The translations under genes were made by a program, and so were the position numbers. The notes below the pieces were generated by a model. It searched no databases, was not told the origin of the DNA, and saw nothing but the letters and a program-made list of their open reading frames with translations. A DNA stretch of 5,589 nt from Lachnospiraceae bacterium (lineage in GTDB: Bacteria > Bacillota > Clostridia > Lachnospirales > Lachnospiraceae): the NCBI GenBank assembly GCA_003447895.1, contig DLYC01000254.1, positions 1 to 5,589 on the forward strand. Reading direction: 5' to 3'. Below, piece by piece: positions 1 to 5,570 of this stretch. Numbering within the stretch: position 1 is the first letter of the stretch; each line of letters starts with the position of its first letter.

Positions 1-1
1 T

Positions 2-472
2 TCCTTTTTGTATAATCTGGTCATGGATACATATTCCTTCGGCTTCAACAATGCGGGCTTTTCCGATATGCCGATCAGCCAGAAGGTTTTTCTTGCCCAG
101 TTTGATACGATCAAAAAGATTGCGAAGGATGAGGGCTCCTGCGTCATTATCGGCCGATGCGCGGACTGCGCTCTGCAGGATTTCCCCAATGTGATCAATC
201 TTTTCCTGCACGCCGATGAGAGTTTTCGAATGGCGCGCGCCGCGGGCTATCCGGATGTTCCGGAGCAGGACAAGAAATCCCCCGACAGGCTCAGGGATTT
301 TATTCTCCGAAAGGACAAGCAGAGGCAGAGCTATTACAATTATTACTCGATGAAAAAGTGGGGAAGGTCTGATACCTATCATATGTCGATCGACACCGGA
401 ATGCTGGGGATCGACGGAACGGTCAGGCTTTTGACACAGGTCATCGAAGACTTTGAGAACAGAGCACAATAA
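2..472 (+). CDS. Cytidylate kinase-like family protein (5'-truncated by window edge)
   Basis: This is the C-terminal part of a P-loop nucleotide kinase of the cytidylate kinase-like (AAA_26) family, a roughly 200-residue cytosolic protein group common in Clostridia. The exact phosphate acceptor of the group is mostly untested; by homology it would be CMP/dCMP or a similar nucleotide. The frame is open to the left edge, so the true start and the N-terminal Walker A loop lie outside; 156 residues are visible. Family hallmarks seen are the Ser-Phe-Leu-Tyr opening, the strand Val-Ile-Ile-Gly-Arg-Cys-Ala-Asp, then Asn-Val-Ile-Asn-Leu-Phe-Leu-His-Ala-Asp, and near the C-terminus Asp-Lys-Gln-Arg followed by Tyr-Tyr-Asn-Tyr-Tyr and Lys-Lys-Trp-Gly. 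The last is the lid/base-binding region. The TTG at position 8 and the ATG at 23 are internal codons, not starts. The gene ends in TAA with a terminator 7 bases later, so it is the last gene of its transcript. Confidence 0.85.
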   Translation, partial: SFLYNLVMDTYSFGFNNAGFSDMPISQKVFLAQFDTIKKIAKDEGSCVIIGRCADCALQDFPNVINLFLHADESFRMARAAGYPDVPEQDKKSPDRLRDFILRKDKQRQSYYNYYSMKKWGRSDTYHMSIDTGMLGIDGTVRLLTQVIEDFENRAQ

Positions 473-479
473 GCGTCTT

Positions 480-512
480 AAACGGATTCTCTGAGGAGGA
501 TCCGTTTTTTTT
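480..512 (+). terminator. Rho-independent terminator of the cytidylate kinase-like gene
   Basis: Bases 480-491 pair with 496-507 (12 bp, including one G-T wobble) around a TGAG tetraloop at 492-495. An eight-T run at 505-512 overlaps the foot of the stem. It starts 7 bases after the stop codon of the upstream gene. It separates that gene from the membrane protein/DegV pair. Confidence 0.9.
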
Positions 513-629
513 GGCAGATGCTTGCTTTTCAGGCCGTCCACCGAGGCAAAGCGGCTTGCTTTGGCAGCTTCGAATGAGTTCTCATGTATGTTAGTTATTA
601 AAAACGTATATTTCTGAAGGAGAGTCATG

Positions 630-635
630 TATAAT
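630..635 (+). promoter_or_regulatory. Candidate -10 box for the small membrane protein/degV unit
   Basis: A perfect TATAAT stands 76 bases before the ATG at 712, after a terminator, where a promoter is expected. No convincing -35 box lies 16-18 bases upstream, and the preceding bases do not fit the TGn extended -10 exactly, so the call rests on the -10 match and the position. A small hairpin (642-646 with 651-655, loop TAAC) would fall at the very 5' end of the transcript. The rest of 513-711 shows only short imperfect repeats and no gene. Confidence 0.4.
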
Positions 636-711
636 GGAGCTGTACTTAACAGTACGCAAAACCCCGACATGTAGTTATCTGCTCTATGTCTTTGAATGGA
701 GGTGACCGGGA

Positions 712-930
712 ATGAATAAAGGTACGAAGGCTGTTATCGCAGGACTTGCTTTTGTGGCCGGCTGCGAGATCGGAATCGCGATTCAGCTCATGAGAATGGT
801 CCACAAATACACGATCCGGGAAGAGGCGATCCATGAACCTGCTCCGGAAGATCCGGCCGACGGGGAATCGGCCGCCGAAGATACCGAAAGCACTGCCACA
901 ACGGAGGAAAAGGAGGCTGAATCAGCATGA
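712..930 (+). CDS. Small single-pass membrane protein with acidic tail, unknown function
   Basis: A 72-residue protein not recognised as a named family. The start is well supported: GGAGGTGA at 698-705 ends 6 bases before the ATG. Residues about 7-27 form one hydrophobic segment rich in Ala, Gly and Ile, carrying two polar residues (Glu19, Gln25). It is flanked by Lys3/Lys6 on one side and Arg28, His31 and Lys32 on the other. The remaining tail, from about residue 36, is Pro/Ala/Thr/Ser-rich and strongly acidic (14 Glu/Asp in about 37 residues), so it is probably disordered. There is no lipobox or cleavage site, so a membrane anchor is more likely than a secreted protein. Its TGA overlaps the ATG of the DegV gene (ATGA, 927-930), implying translational coupling and perhaps a shared role at the membrane. 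Start, length and coupling argue for a real gene; any function is inference. Confidence 0.75.
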   Translation: MNKGTKAVIAGLAFVAGCEIGIAIQLMRMVHKYTIREEAIHEPAPEDPADGESAAEDTESTATTEEKEAESA

Positions 931-1787
931 AATGGCGTATAATAGCTGACTCCAGCTGCGATATATTCAAGATGGACGAATGCGCAGATCCCGCCCTGAA
1001 CAGGGAAGCTGCCGACAGCATTTACTTCTCAACAGTCCCTTTTGTGATCACCGTCGACGGGAAAGATTATGTGGACGATGAGAAGATCGACGTGCATGAA
1101 CTTGTGGCGCACATGGCGAAAAGCAGCCACAGCCATACATCATGTCCTTCCCCCGAGAGCTGGATCCGCGAATTCGGAGAGGAAGGGGACGTTTTCGCCG
1201 TCACAATTTCCTCGAATCTGTCCGGGAGTTATAACAGTGCCTGCACGGCAAGGGAAATAGTCCTTGAGAAGAATCCGGACCGCCGGATCCAGGTCCTGGA
1301 TTCCCGCGGCACCGGCCCGAGTTTGTATCAGATCATCCACAAACTTCGCGACCTCATCCTTTCCGGGAAGAGCTGCGAGGAGGTCACTAAAGAGATCCAC
1401 CTTTTTATGGAAGATCACAAACTGATCTTTGCGCTTTCTTCCTACCATAACCTGGTGAATAACGGAAGGATGCCCAAGATCGCGGGAATCGTCCTGGGAC
1501 ACCTGGGATTGTGGGGCATCGGGATCGCCAGCGAAGAAGGCACGATCAAAATGAAAAAGATTGCCAAGGGCGGAAAGAAGACGCTGAAGGTCATCATGAG
1601 TGATTTCAGCGAACGAGGCGCCAATAAAGGCGGGATCGTCATTTCACACTGCGAAAACGACGAATTTGCCCAGAGCCTCAAGAAGGCCGTTCAGAGTACC
1701 TACGGGGACATGAATGTGAAGATCATGCACACCAGAGGACTATGCAGCTATTACGCGGAAAAAGGCGGGGTCATCGTCGGTTTTTGA
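927..1787 (+). CDS. DegV family fatty-acid-binding protein
   Basis: A 286-residue protein of normal DegV length. DegV proteins are cytosolic two-domain lipid-binding proteins; some act as FakB, presenting a bound fatty acid to the kinase FakA for phosphorylation, but many clostridial copies have no proven partner. Visible motifs in order: the N-terminal strand Ile-Ile-Ala-Asp-Ser-Ser (5-10); Thr-Ser-Cys-Pro-Ser-Pro (71-76), the usual Thr-Ser-x-Pro-Ser loop; Ile-Ser-Ser-Asn-Leu-Ser-Gly-Ser-Tyr (94-102), the fatty-acid carboxylate-binding segment; and Leu-Val-Asn-Asn-Gly-Arg-Met (176-182). The C-terminal Gly-Leu-Cys-Ser-Tyr-Tyr-Ala-Glu-Lys-Gly-Gly (271-281) stands where many DegV proteins have His-Thr-Gly-Pro-Gly, a variant I associate with Lachnospiraceae. 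The start is set by AGGAGG at 911-916, ten bases before the ATG, inside the upstream gene that it overlaps by four bases. No fakA or dak-type kinase gene is in the window. Confidence 0.92.
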   Translation: MKWRIIADSSCDIFKMDECADPALNREAADSIYFSTVPFVITVDGKDYVDDEKIDVHELVAHMAKSSHSHTSCPSPESWIREFGEEGDVFAVTISSNLSGSYNSACTAREIVLEKNPDRRIQVLDSRGTGPSLYQIIHKLRDLILSGKSCEEVTKEIHLFMEDHKLIFALSSYHNLVNNGRMPKIAGIVLGHLGLWGIGIASEEGTIKMKKIAKGGKKTLKVIMSDFSERGANKGGIVISHCENDEFAQSLKKAVQSTYGDMNVKIMHTRGLCSYYAEKGGVIVGF

Positions 1788-1847
1788 TTATGAACATGAT
1801 GTCCGCAAACAGGCAGCTGTTTTCTTTTCAAATCCAAAAGACAGAAT

Positions 1848-1895
1848 AATCCCGGATCAGGAACCTGATGAAAGTTCCCGGATCCGGGATTTTTT
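1848..1895 (+). terminator. Rho-independent terminator after degV
   Basis: Bases 1848-1858 pair perfectly with 1881-1891 (11 bp, GC-rich core). Inside the loop a second helix, 1860-1864 with 1874-1878, extends the stem past a small internal loop. A T run (1890-1895) follows at once. A weaker hairpin (1807-1812 with 1817-1822) followed by a T-rich stretch lies between the degV stop and this terminator and may be an accessory terminator. Confidence 0.88.
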
Positions 1896-1936
1896 GACGG
1901 CAGTCCGGTCAAAAGAGCAGTGTGGATCAAGATAAA

Positions 1937-1968
1937 TTACGCCGTTAAATATGGATTTAACGTCGTAA
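1937..1968. other. Near-perfect 32-bp inverted repeat; candidate dif-like Xer site or operator
   Basis: Two 14-base arms (1937-1950 and 1955-1968) are complementary at 13 of 14 positions (only C1942/T1963 fail) around a 4-base centre ATGG. Read as a Xer site it gives 11-base arms 1939-1949 (ACGCCGTTAAA) and 1956-1966 (TTTAACGTCGT) flanking a 6-base asymmetric centre, TATGGA, the same 11-6-11 layout as bacterial dif sites. It lies 101 bases upstream of the recombinase start, as dif_SL lies upstream of xerS in streptococci and lactococci. No T run follows, so it is not a terminator. It also overlaps the expected -35 position of the downstream promoter, so it could instead, or also, be an operator. 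The repeat itself is certain; its role is inference. Confidence 0.55.
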
Positions 1969-1971
1969 CTA

Positions 1972-1980
1972 TGGTAAAAT
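1972..1980 (+). promoter_or_regulatory. Extended -10 promoter of the recombinase gene
   Basis: TGG followed by TAAAAT gives a TGn extended -10 with five of six matches to TATAAT. The -35 position with 17-base spacing (1952-1957, TGGATT) is poor, which extended -10 promoters tolerate. That position lies in the centre and right arm of the 1937-1968 inverted repeat, so a protein bound there should interfere with transcription. Expected transcript start is near 1987, giving an untranslated leader of about 80 bases. Confidence 0.5.
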
Positions 1981-1986
1981 AACAGT

Positions 1987-2022
1987 GGAACCGGGGGCGC
2001 CCCTTTTCGGCTGCCCGTTTCC
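1987..2022 (+). other. GC-rich imperfect hairpin in the recombinase leader
   Basis: GGAA (1987-1990) pairs with TTCC (2019-2022) and CGGG (1992-1995) with CCCG (2014-2017), separated by one C/T mismatch. A few more pairs are possible inside. It begins at about the predicted transcript start. No T run follows directly, so it is not a convincing terminator. It could stabilise the 5' end of the messenger or be incidental. No riboswitch pattern is recognised. Confidence 0.3.
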
Positions 2023-2069
2023 GGTATTGTTACATTTTATCACTCTTACGACTTACAGGGAGCTCTCAC

Positions 2070-3137
2070 ATGGATGCATATCGCGAAGAAAAAAACATAC
2101 GAACACTTGAAAAGATCAACGATCTCACAGTTGACATGCCGATGTTCATGCGCCGGTTTGCCAACGAATATCTCGTGACCAAGAACAAATCCCCGCGCAC
2201 CGTGCTCGGCTATGTCGGGGATCTCAAGGTCTTCTTTGAATATCTGGAAAAGACCCGGGGAATTCCGGTCATGCAGATTTCCATAGAAACACTCGGATCT
2301 CTCACGGCCGACGACATTCAGGACTATCTTCTGTATCTGATGCGCTATAACCGCAAGGATCCCAACAATTCCAAAACGATTAAGGAGTCCAACCAGGCGC
2401 CCGCAAGGGCCAGAAAGCTCTCCTCCCTGCGCGCTTTATACCGCTATTTGATCGCACACAATCATTTGGAGAAAAACGTCGCGGAACTTGTGGATATGCC
2501 CAAGATCGAGGAAAAGCCGATCACCTATCTCGAAAAGGAGGAAGTGCGGGACGTCCTTGAAGGGGCCGAGACAGGAGGATCTTTGACAAAGAGGCAGTTC
2601 ACCTTCTCCAAAGGACAGCAGATGCGGGACATCGCCATCCTCACTCTCCTTCTCAACACCGGGATCCGGGTCAGCGAAATGGTGGGGATCGATCTTCAGG
2701 ACATCGACTGGAATGAGAAGCGGATCCGGATCTTCCGAAAAGGCCGAAAGGAACAGTTTATCTATTTTAATGAGCCGGTCGCGGAGGCGCTGCAGGACTA
2801 TCTGGACTGCGAGCGAAAGGCTTCGTCCGAGGACCTGAACGCGCTGTTCATCTCCCGCAAGGGACAGCGCATATCCGTGAGAGCTGTCGAGCGCCTGGTC
2901 AAAAAATACACCGCCTCCGTTGTTCCCATGAAGAGGATCACGCCGCACAAGCTCCGGAGTACATTTGCCACCAACCTCTATGAAGAGACCGGCGACATCT
3001 ACGTGACATCGGACGCCCTGGGGCATTCCAGCCTTGAGACGGTCAAGAAGTATACGAACCTGCACGATGAACGGCGCAGACGGGCTGCTGAGGCCATCGA
3101 AAAGGCTTATTACAATACCGATTCGGATACTTTTTAA
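2070..3137 (+). CDS. Tyrosine recombinase, XerS-like (XerC/XerD superfamily)
   Basis: A 355-residue tyrosine recombinase that would cut and rejoin DNA strands through a 3'-phosphotyrosine. The N-terminal SAM-like core-binding domain covers roughly residues 25-135 and the catalytic domain roughly 150-345. The catalytic set is complete: Arg200 (Thr-Gly-Ile-Arg-Val-Ser-Glu), the beta-hairpin Lys224 (Arg-Lys-Gly-Arg-Lys), His293 and Arg296 (His-Lys-Leu-Arg), His319 (Leu-Gly-His) and the nucleophile Tyr328. XerC and XerD are about 300 residues. The extra N-terminal length and the insert before Met-Arg-Asp-Ile-Ala-Ile-Leu (185-191) resemble XerS, the roughly 356-residue single Xer of streptococci. 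I also recall a conserved Lachnospiraceae chromosomal protein with the same Met-Asp-x-Tyr-Arg opening. AGGGAG at 2057-2062, seven bases before the ATG, supports the start. No excisionase, relaxase or other mobile gene is nearby, so chromosome dimer resolution is more likely than phage or transposon integration. The gene has its own promoter and no terminator of its own. Confidence 0.88.
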   Translation: MDAYREEKNIRTLEKINDLTVDMPMFMRRFANEYLVTKNKSPRTVLGYVGDLKVFFEYLEKTRGIPVMQISIETLGSLTADDIQDYLLYLMRYNRKDPNNSKTIKESNQAPARARKLSSLRALYRYLIAHNHLEKNVAELVDMPKIEEKPITYLEKEEVRDVLEGAETGGSLTKRQFTFSKGQQMRDIAILTLLLNTGIRVSEMVGIDLQDIDWNEKRIRIFRKGRKEQFIYFNEPVAEALQDYLDCERKASSEDLNALFISRKGQRISVRAVERLVKKYTASVVPMKRITPHKLRSTFATNLYEETGDIYVTSDALGHSSLETVKKYTNLHDERRRRAAEAIEKAYYNTDSDTF

Positions 3138-4762
3138 TAACAGGCAATATTGCTGTCGGTCCTCGACTCGGTACCGCCCACCAGCGTTCCGTTATCCAGG
3201 CGCAGGATGATCTGTCCCCGTCCAAAGGAGCTTGTGTGAAGGTCCGTGCGCAGGTCATGTCCCTTCCGGATCAGAGCTCTTGCGATATTGTCGTCGAAGC
3301 TGCTCTCCACCGTCACTGTCCCGTCTCTCATCCACTGCCAGCGGGGCGCGTCCAGCGCCTGCTGGGGATCCATGTGGAAGTCGATCAGGTTCATGACGAC
3401 CTGCACGTGCCCCTGCGGCTGCATATAGCCGCCCATGACGCCGAACGGTCCGACGGGCCTGCCGTCCTTCATCAAAAAGCCGGGGATGATCGTGTGATAG
3501 GTGCGTTTTCCCGGCATCAGGCAATTGATGTGGTGTGGGTCCAGCGAAAAGTCGGCGCCTCTGTTCTGAAGCGCGATGCCGGTTTCCTCCACCACGATCC
3601 CGGAGCCGAATCCCATATAGTTGGACTGGATGTAGGACACCATATTGCCTTCTCCGTCGGCGCAGCACAGGTACACGGTTCCGCTCCTTGGCGGCAACCT
3701 GTGGGTCCACACGCGTGCCTCATCCGTCATCTCCGAGGCTCTCATGGCGCCGTATTCCGGCGTCAGAAGCGTGTGATAATCCATGATCATCCTGGCGGGA
3801 TCCGTCACAAAATGGAAGGAATCCGAGAACGCCATCTTCATGGCCTCGATCTGCCTGTGACAGGTCTCTGCGCTGTCCTTCACCGAAAACGCAAACTCTT
3901 TCAAAATATTGAGCGCCATGAGCGCTGTGATTCCCTGCCCGTTGGGCGGAATCTCGCACACATCATAGCCTCTGTAGTTGACACTGATCGGATTCACCCA
4001 GAGGGCCTTGTGAGCCGCCAGGTCCTCATAGCGAAGGTAACCGCCGAAGCGACGGCTTTCCGCGTCAGTTTTTCGGGCAAGTTCTCCGGTATAAAAGGCC
4101 TGCGCATTTGTCTCGCCGATCAGCGCAAGGCTTCTTGCATGATCCGGCAGATACACCCTTTCTCCGGCTTCATACGGCCTGTCAAGAGGCGCAAAGGTCT
4201 TAAACCATGCGTCAAAGCATGCATCCTGAAAGTCCCTTCTATAGGCCTCGTAGGCCTTTTTCCAGCTCTGCGCGATATTGGGCGAAAGGGGAAATCCCTC
4301 TTTGGCGTACTGTACCGCAGGCGCAACAACCTGCGATAAAGAAAGCTTTCCGAACCTCCGGTTGATCTCTGCCCAGGCAGCCGGCGCACCGGGAACCGTC
4401 ACCGGCGTCCAACCATGGATCGGCATTCTGCCATTGACATCCTTTCCCTCGTCCCTGATCCTGTCGATCGAAGCCAGCATAGGCGCACGCCCGCTTGAAT
4501 TGAGGCCGTACAGCTTCTGATTTTTCTCTGACCAGATCAGCGCAAAGGCATCGGACCCAAGACCGTTTGACGTCGGCTCCACAACGGTCAGCGCCGCCGC
4601 GGCTGCCACTGCCGCGTCCATAGCGTTTCCGCCCCTTTGAAGCACCGAGAGTCCTGCCGAGGCCGCCAATGGATTGGAGCAGTTCACCATGCCGCCGGCG
4701 GCATAGACCGGATATCGTCTCGAACGATAGGTTTGATTGAGGGGATCAAAGTCCAGGTTCAT
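3134..4762 (-). CDS. Gamma-glutamyltransferase-like Ntn hydrolase (cytoplasmic, YwrD type)
   Basis: A 542-residue member of the gamma-glutamyltranspeptidase family, whose members cleave themselves before a Thr and then transfer or hydrolyse gamma-glutamyl groups from glutathione-like substrates. The predicted nucleophile is Thr362 (Arg-Ser-Gly-Thr-Val-Tyr-Leu), giving a large subunit 1-361 and a small subunit 362-542. Other marks: Gly-Gly-Asn-Ala-Met-Asp-Ala-Ala-Val-Ala (44-53), Arg92 in Gly-Arg-Ala-Pro (candidate substrate carboxylate contact), Asn400 and Asp404 with Phe-Ser, and the Gly-Gly oxyanion loop (444-445) in Met-Gly-Gly-Tyr-Met-Gln-Pro-Gln-Gly-His. The Ser-Ser pair of classical enzymes (Pro-Leu-Ser-Ser) is Tyr-His here (422-423), as I recall for YwrD-like proteins. 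There is no signal peptide, so it should act in the cytoplasm; its real substrate may not be glutathione. The start at 4762 is preferred over the in-frame ATG at 4774. It follows the hydrolase gene by 52 bases, and its stop overlaps the convergent recombinase stop. Confidence 0.88.
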   Translation of the reverse strand: MNLDFDPLNQTYRSRRYPVYAAGGMVNCSNPLAASAGLSVLQRGGNAMDAAVAAAAALTVVEPTSNGLGSDAFALIWSEKNQKLYGLNSSGRAPMLASIDRIRDEGKDVNGRMPIHGWTPVTVPGAPAAWAEINRRFGKLSLSQVVAPAVQYAKEGFPLSPNIAQSWKKAYEAYRRDFQDACFDAWFKTFAPLDRPYEAGERVYLPDHARSLALIGETNAQAFYTGELARKTDAESRRFGGYLRYEDLAAHKALWVNPISVNYRGYDVCEIPPNGQGITALMALNILKEFAFSVKDSAETCHRQIEAMKMAFSDSFHFVTDPARMIMDYHTLLTPEYGAMRASEMTDEARVWTHRLPPRSGTVYLCCADGEGNMVSYIQSNYMGFGSGIVVEETGIALQNRGADFSLDPHHINCLMPGKRTYHTIIPGFLMKDGRPVGPFGVMGGYMQPQGHVQVVMNLIDFHMDPQQALDAPRWQWMRDGTVTVESSFDDNIARALIRKGHDLRTDLHTSSFGRGQIILRLDNGTLVGGTESRTDSNIACY

Positions 4763-4767
4763 CTTTT

Positions 4768-4772
4768 CCTCC
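4768..4772 (-). promoter_or_regulatory. Ribosome binding site that sets the transferase start
   Basis: On the minus strand GGAGG is followed by five bases (AAAAG) and the ATG at 4762. The alternative in-frame ATG at 4774 overlaps this site and has no purine-rich Shine-Dalgarno match at the right distance, so the shorter protein is the better call. The extra residues Met-Glu-Glu-Lys of the longer form are encoded by the ribosome binding site itself. Confidence 0.75.
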
Positions 4773-4814
4773 ATGTCTTTTCAGAAAAGCCTTTCTTGCT
4801 GCTGTCTTTTGAAA

Positions 4815-5570
4815 TCACGAGTCAAGAAACGTGATGATCGTATGGATCGCCAGATCCATCGTCTTGGGATCCGTAAATCTGTGATCCGCGTTCTGCACCG
4901 GTACAAACTCGATCACATTGTCATCCGCAAATTGAGCAGAGTCCTCAAACGGGATTACCTCATCCTTGGTGCCGTGCAGTATGATCAAATCTTCTGCGCA
5001 GTCAAGATATTCATACTGGGTAATGTCGGCCGCCTTCAGATCATCTAAAAACTCCCTGCTGATCTTGATCTTTCGGTCAAAACCCACCAGCGCCGGCTTT
5101 CCTTTCAGAATTTTCTCATGATCATCCACGGACATAATACGGCCGGTGATCGATTCATACATTTTGATCGCAGGACACCGGAAGGCTGCTTTGCGAAACG
5201 GATTGCCGTGATCCGCTATATATTTCAAGAACAGATAGCCGCCAAAACTGGTTGCATATCCATACAGCTCATCCGTATCAAACCATTTTTTTACATATTC
5301 AAGGACCATCGTCAGATACAGGTCGCACTCGCTGAGGAGGAGGTTTTTTCTGGCGTCATCGCCGTGACAGGGCCAGTTAAAGGTAACAACTCCCATGTCT
5401 TTGTGCTTGGCTATGATCTTGGAAGCAAACTTCTCGGCCGCTTTGTTGTCCTTATGGCCTCCAAACCCGTGTCCGAAGATCACAGCCCGTTTCACAGCGC
5501 TGACGCTGCTGCAATACAGTTTACACCGAACGCTGTAGCCGCGTTCATTGATATCAAATAATTTATCCAT
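4815..5570 (-). CDS. Alpha/beta hydrolase
   Basis: A 251-residue cytosolic alpha/beta hydrolase (Hydrolase_4 / serine aminopeptidase-like or acyl-esterase-like); the substrate cannot be told. Seen in order: the oxyanion loop His-Gly-Phe-Gly-Gly (34-38) after the strand Ala-Val-Ile-Phe-Gly; Phe-Asn-Trp-Pro-Cys-His-Gly (64-70), the region that is often Asp-x-x-Gly-His-Gly; the nucleophile elbow Tyr-Ala-Thr-Ser-Phe-Gly-Gly with Ser108; a cap of roughly residues 132-185; the acid Asp203 in His-Gly-Thr-Lys-Asp-Glu-Val-Ile-Pro; and the catalytic His230 in Asn-Ala-Asp-His-Arg-Phe. The elbow begins with Ala instead of the usual Gly (Ala-x-Ser-x-Gly). There is no signal peptide. The ATG at 5570 is preceded by GGGTGA on the minus strand, an acceptable if close ribosome binding site; the promoter lies beyond the window edge. 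It is probably the first visible gene of a unit with the downstream transferase, since the 52-base gap holds no terminator. Confidence 0.85.
   Translation of the reverse strand: MDKLFDINERGYSVRCKLYCSSVSAVKRAVIFGHGFGGHKDNKAAEKFASKIIAKHKDMGVVTFNWPCHGDDARKNLLLSECDLYLTMVLEYVKKWFDTDELYGYATSFGGYLFLKYIADHGNPFRKAAFRCPAIKMYESITGRIMSVDDHEKILKGKPALVGFDRKIKISREFLDDLKAADITQYEYLDCAEDLIILHGTKDEVIPFEDSAQFADDNVIEFVPVQNADHRFTDPKTMDLAIHTIITFLDS

Noticed and set aside
547..563. Hairpin CAAAGC/GCTTTG with a 5-base loop in the first intergenic region
   Set aside because: A six-pair stem with no T run after it, overlapping short direct repeats (GCTTGCTTT at 520-528 and 554-562; TTGGCAG at 511-517 and 561-567). It is too short to call a terminator, repeat element or operator.
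574..585. Short palindrome ATGAG-TT-CTCAT upstream of the -10 box
   Set aside because: Five-base arms occur often by chance and it lies about 45 bases upstream of the -10 box; it could be an operator, but nothing else supports it.
1937..1968. The inverted repeat read as a transcription terminator or a mobile-element end
   Set aside because: No T run follows on either strand, there is no transposase gene or target duplication nearby, and a proper terminator for degV is already present at 1848-1895.
2436..3065. A 209-codon open frame on the minus strand opposite the recombinase
   Set aside because: It covers the catalytic domain of the recombinase in antisense, shows no known fold, and has no promoter or ribosome binding site of its own.
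2070..3137. The recombinase as a phage or integrative-element integrase
   Set aside because: No attachment core at a tRNA gene, excisionase, repressor or conjugation gene is in the window, the neighbours look like ordinary chromosomal genes, and length and sequence resemble the conserved single-Xer type. It cannot be excluded from this window alone.
3236..4339. A 367-codon open frame on the plus strand opposite the transferase gene
   Set aside because: It lies entirely antisense to a clear enzyme with full catalytic motifs, its translation is rich in His and Arg without recognisable domains, and it has no convincing ribosome binding site. It is a shadow of codon bias in the minus-strand gene.
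5118..5561. A 147-codon open frame on the plus strand opposite the alpha/beta hydrolase
   Set aside because: It is antisense to a gene with a complete Ser-Asp-His triad and has no recognisable motif.
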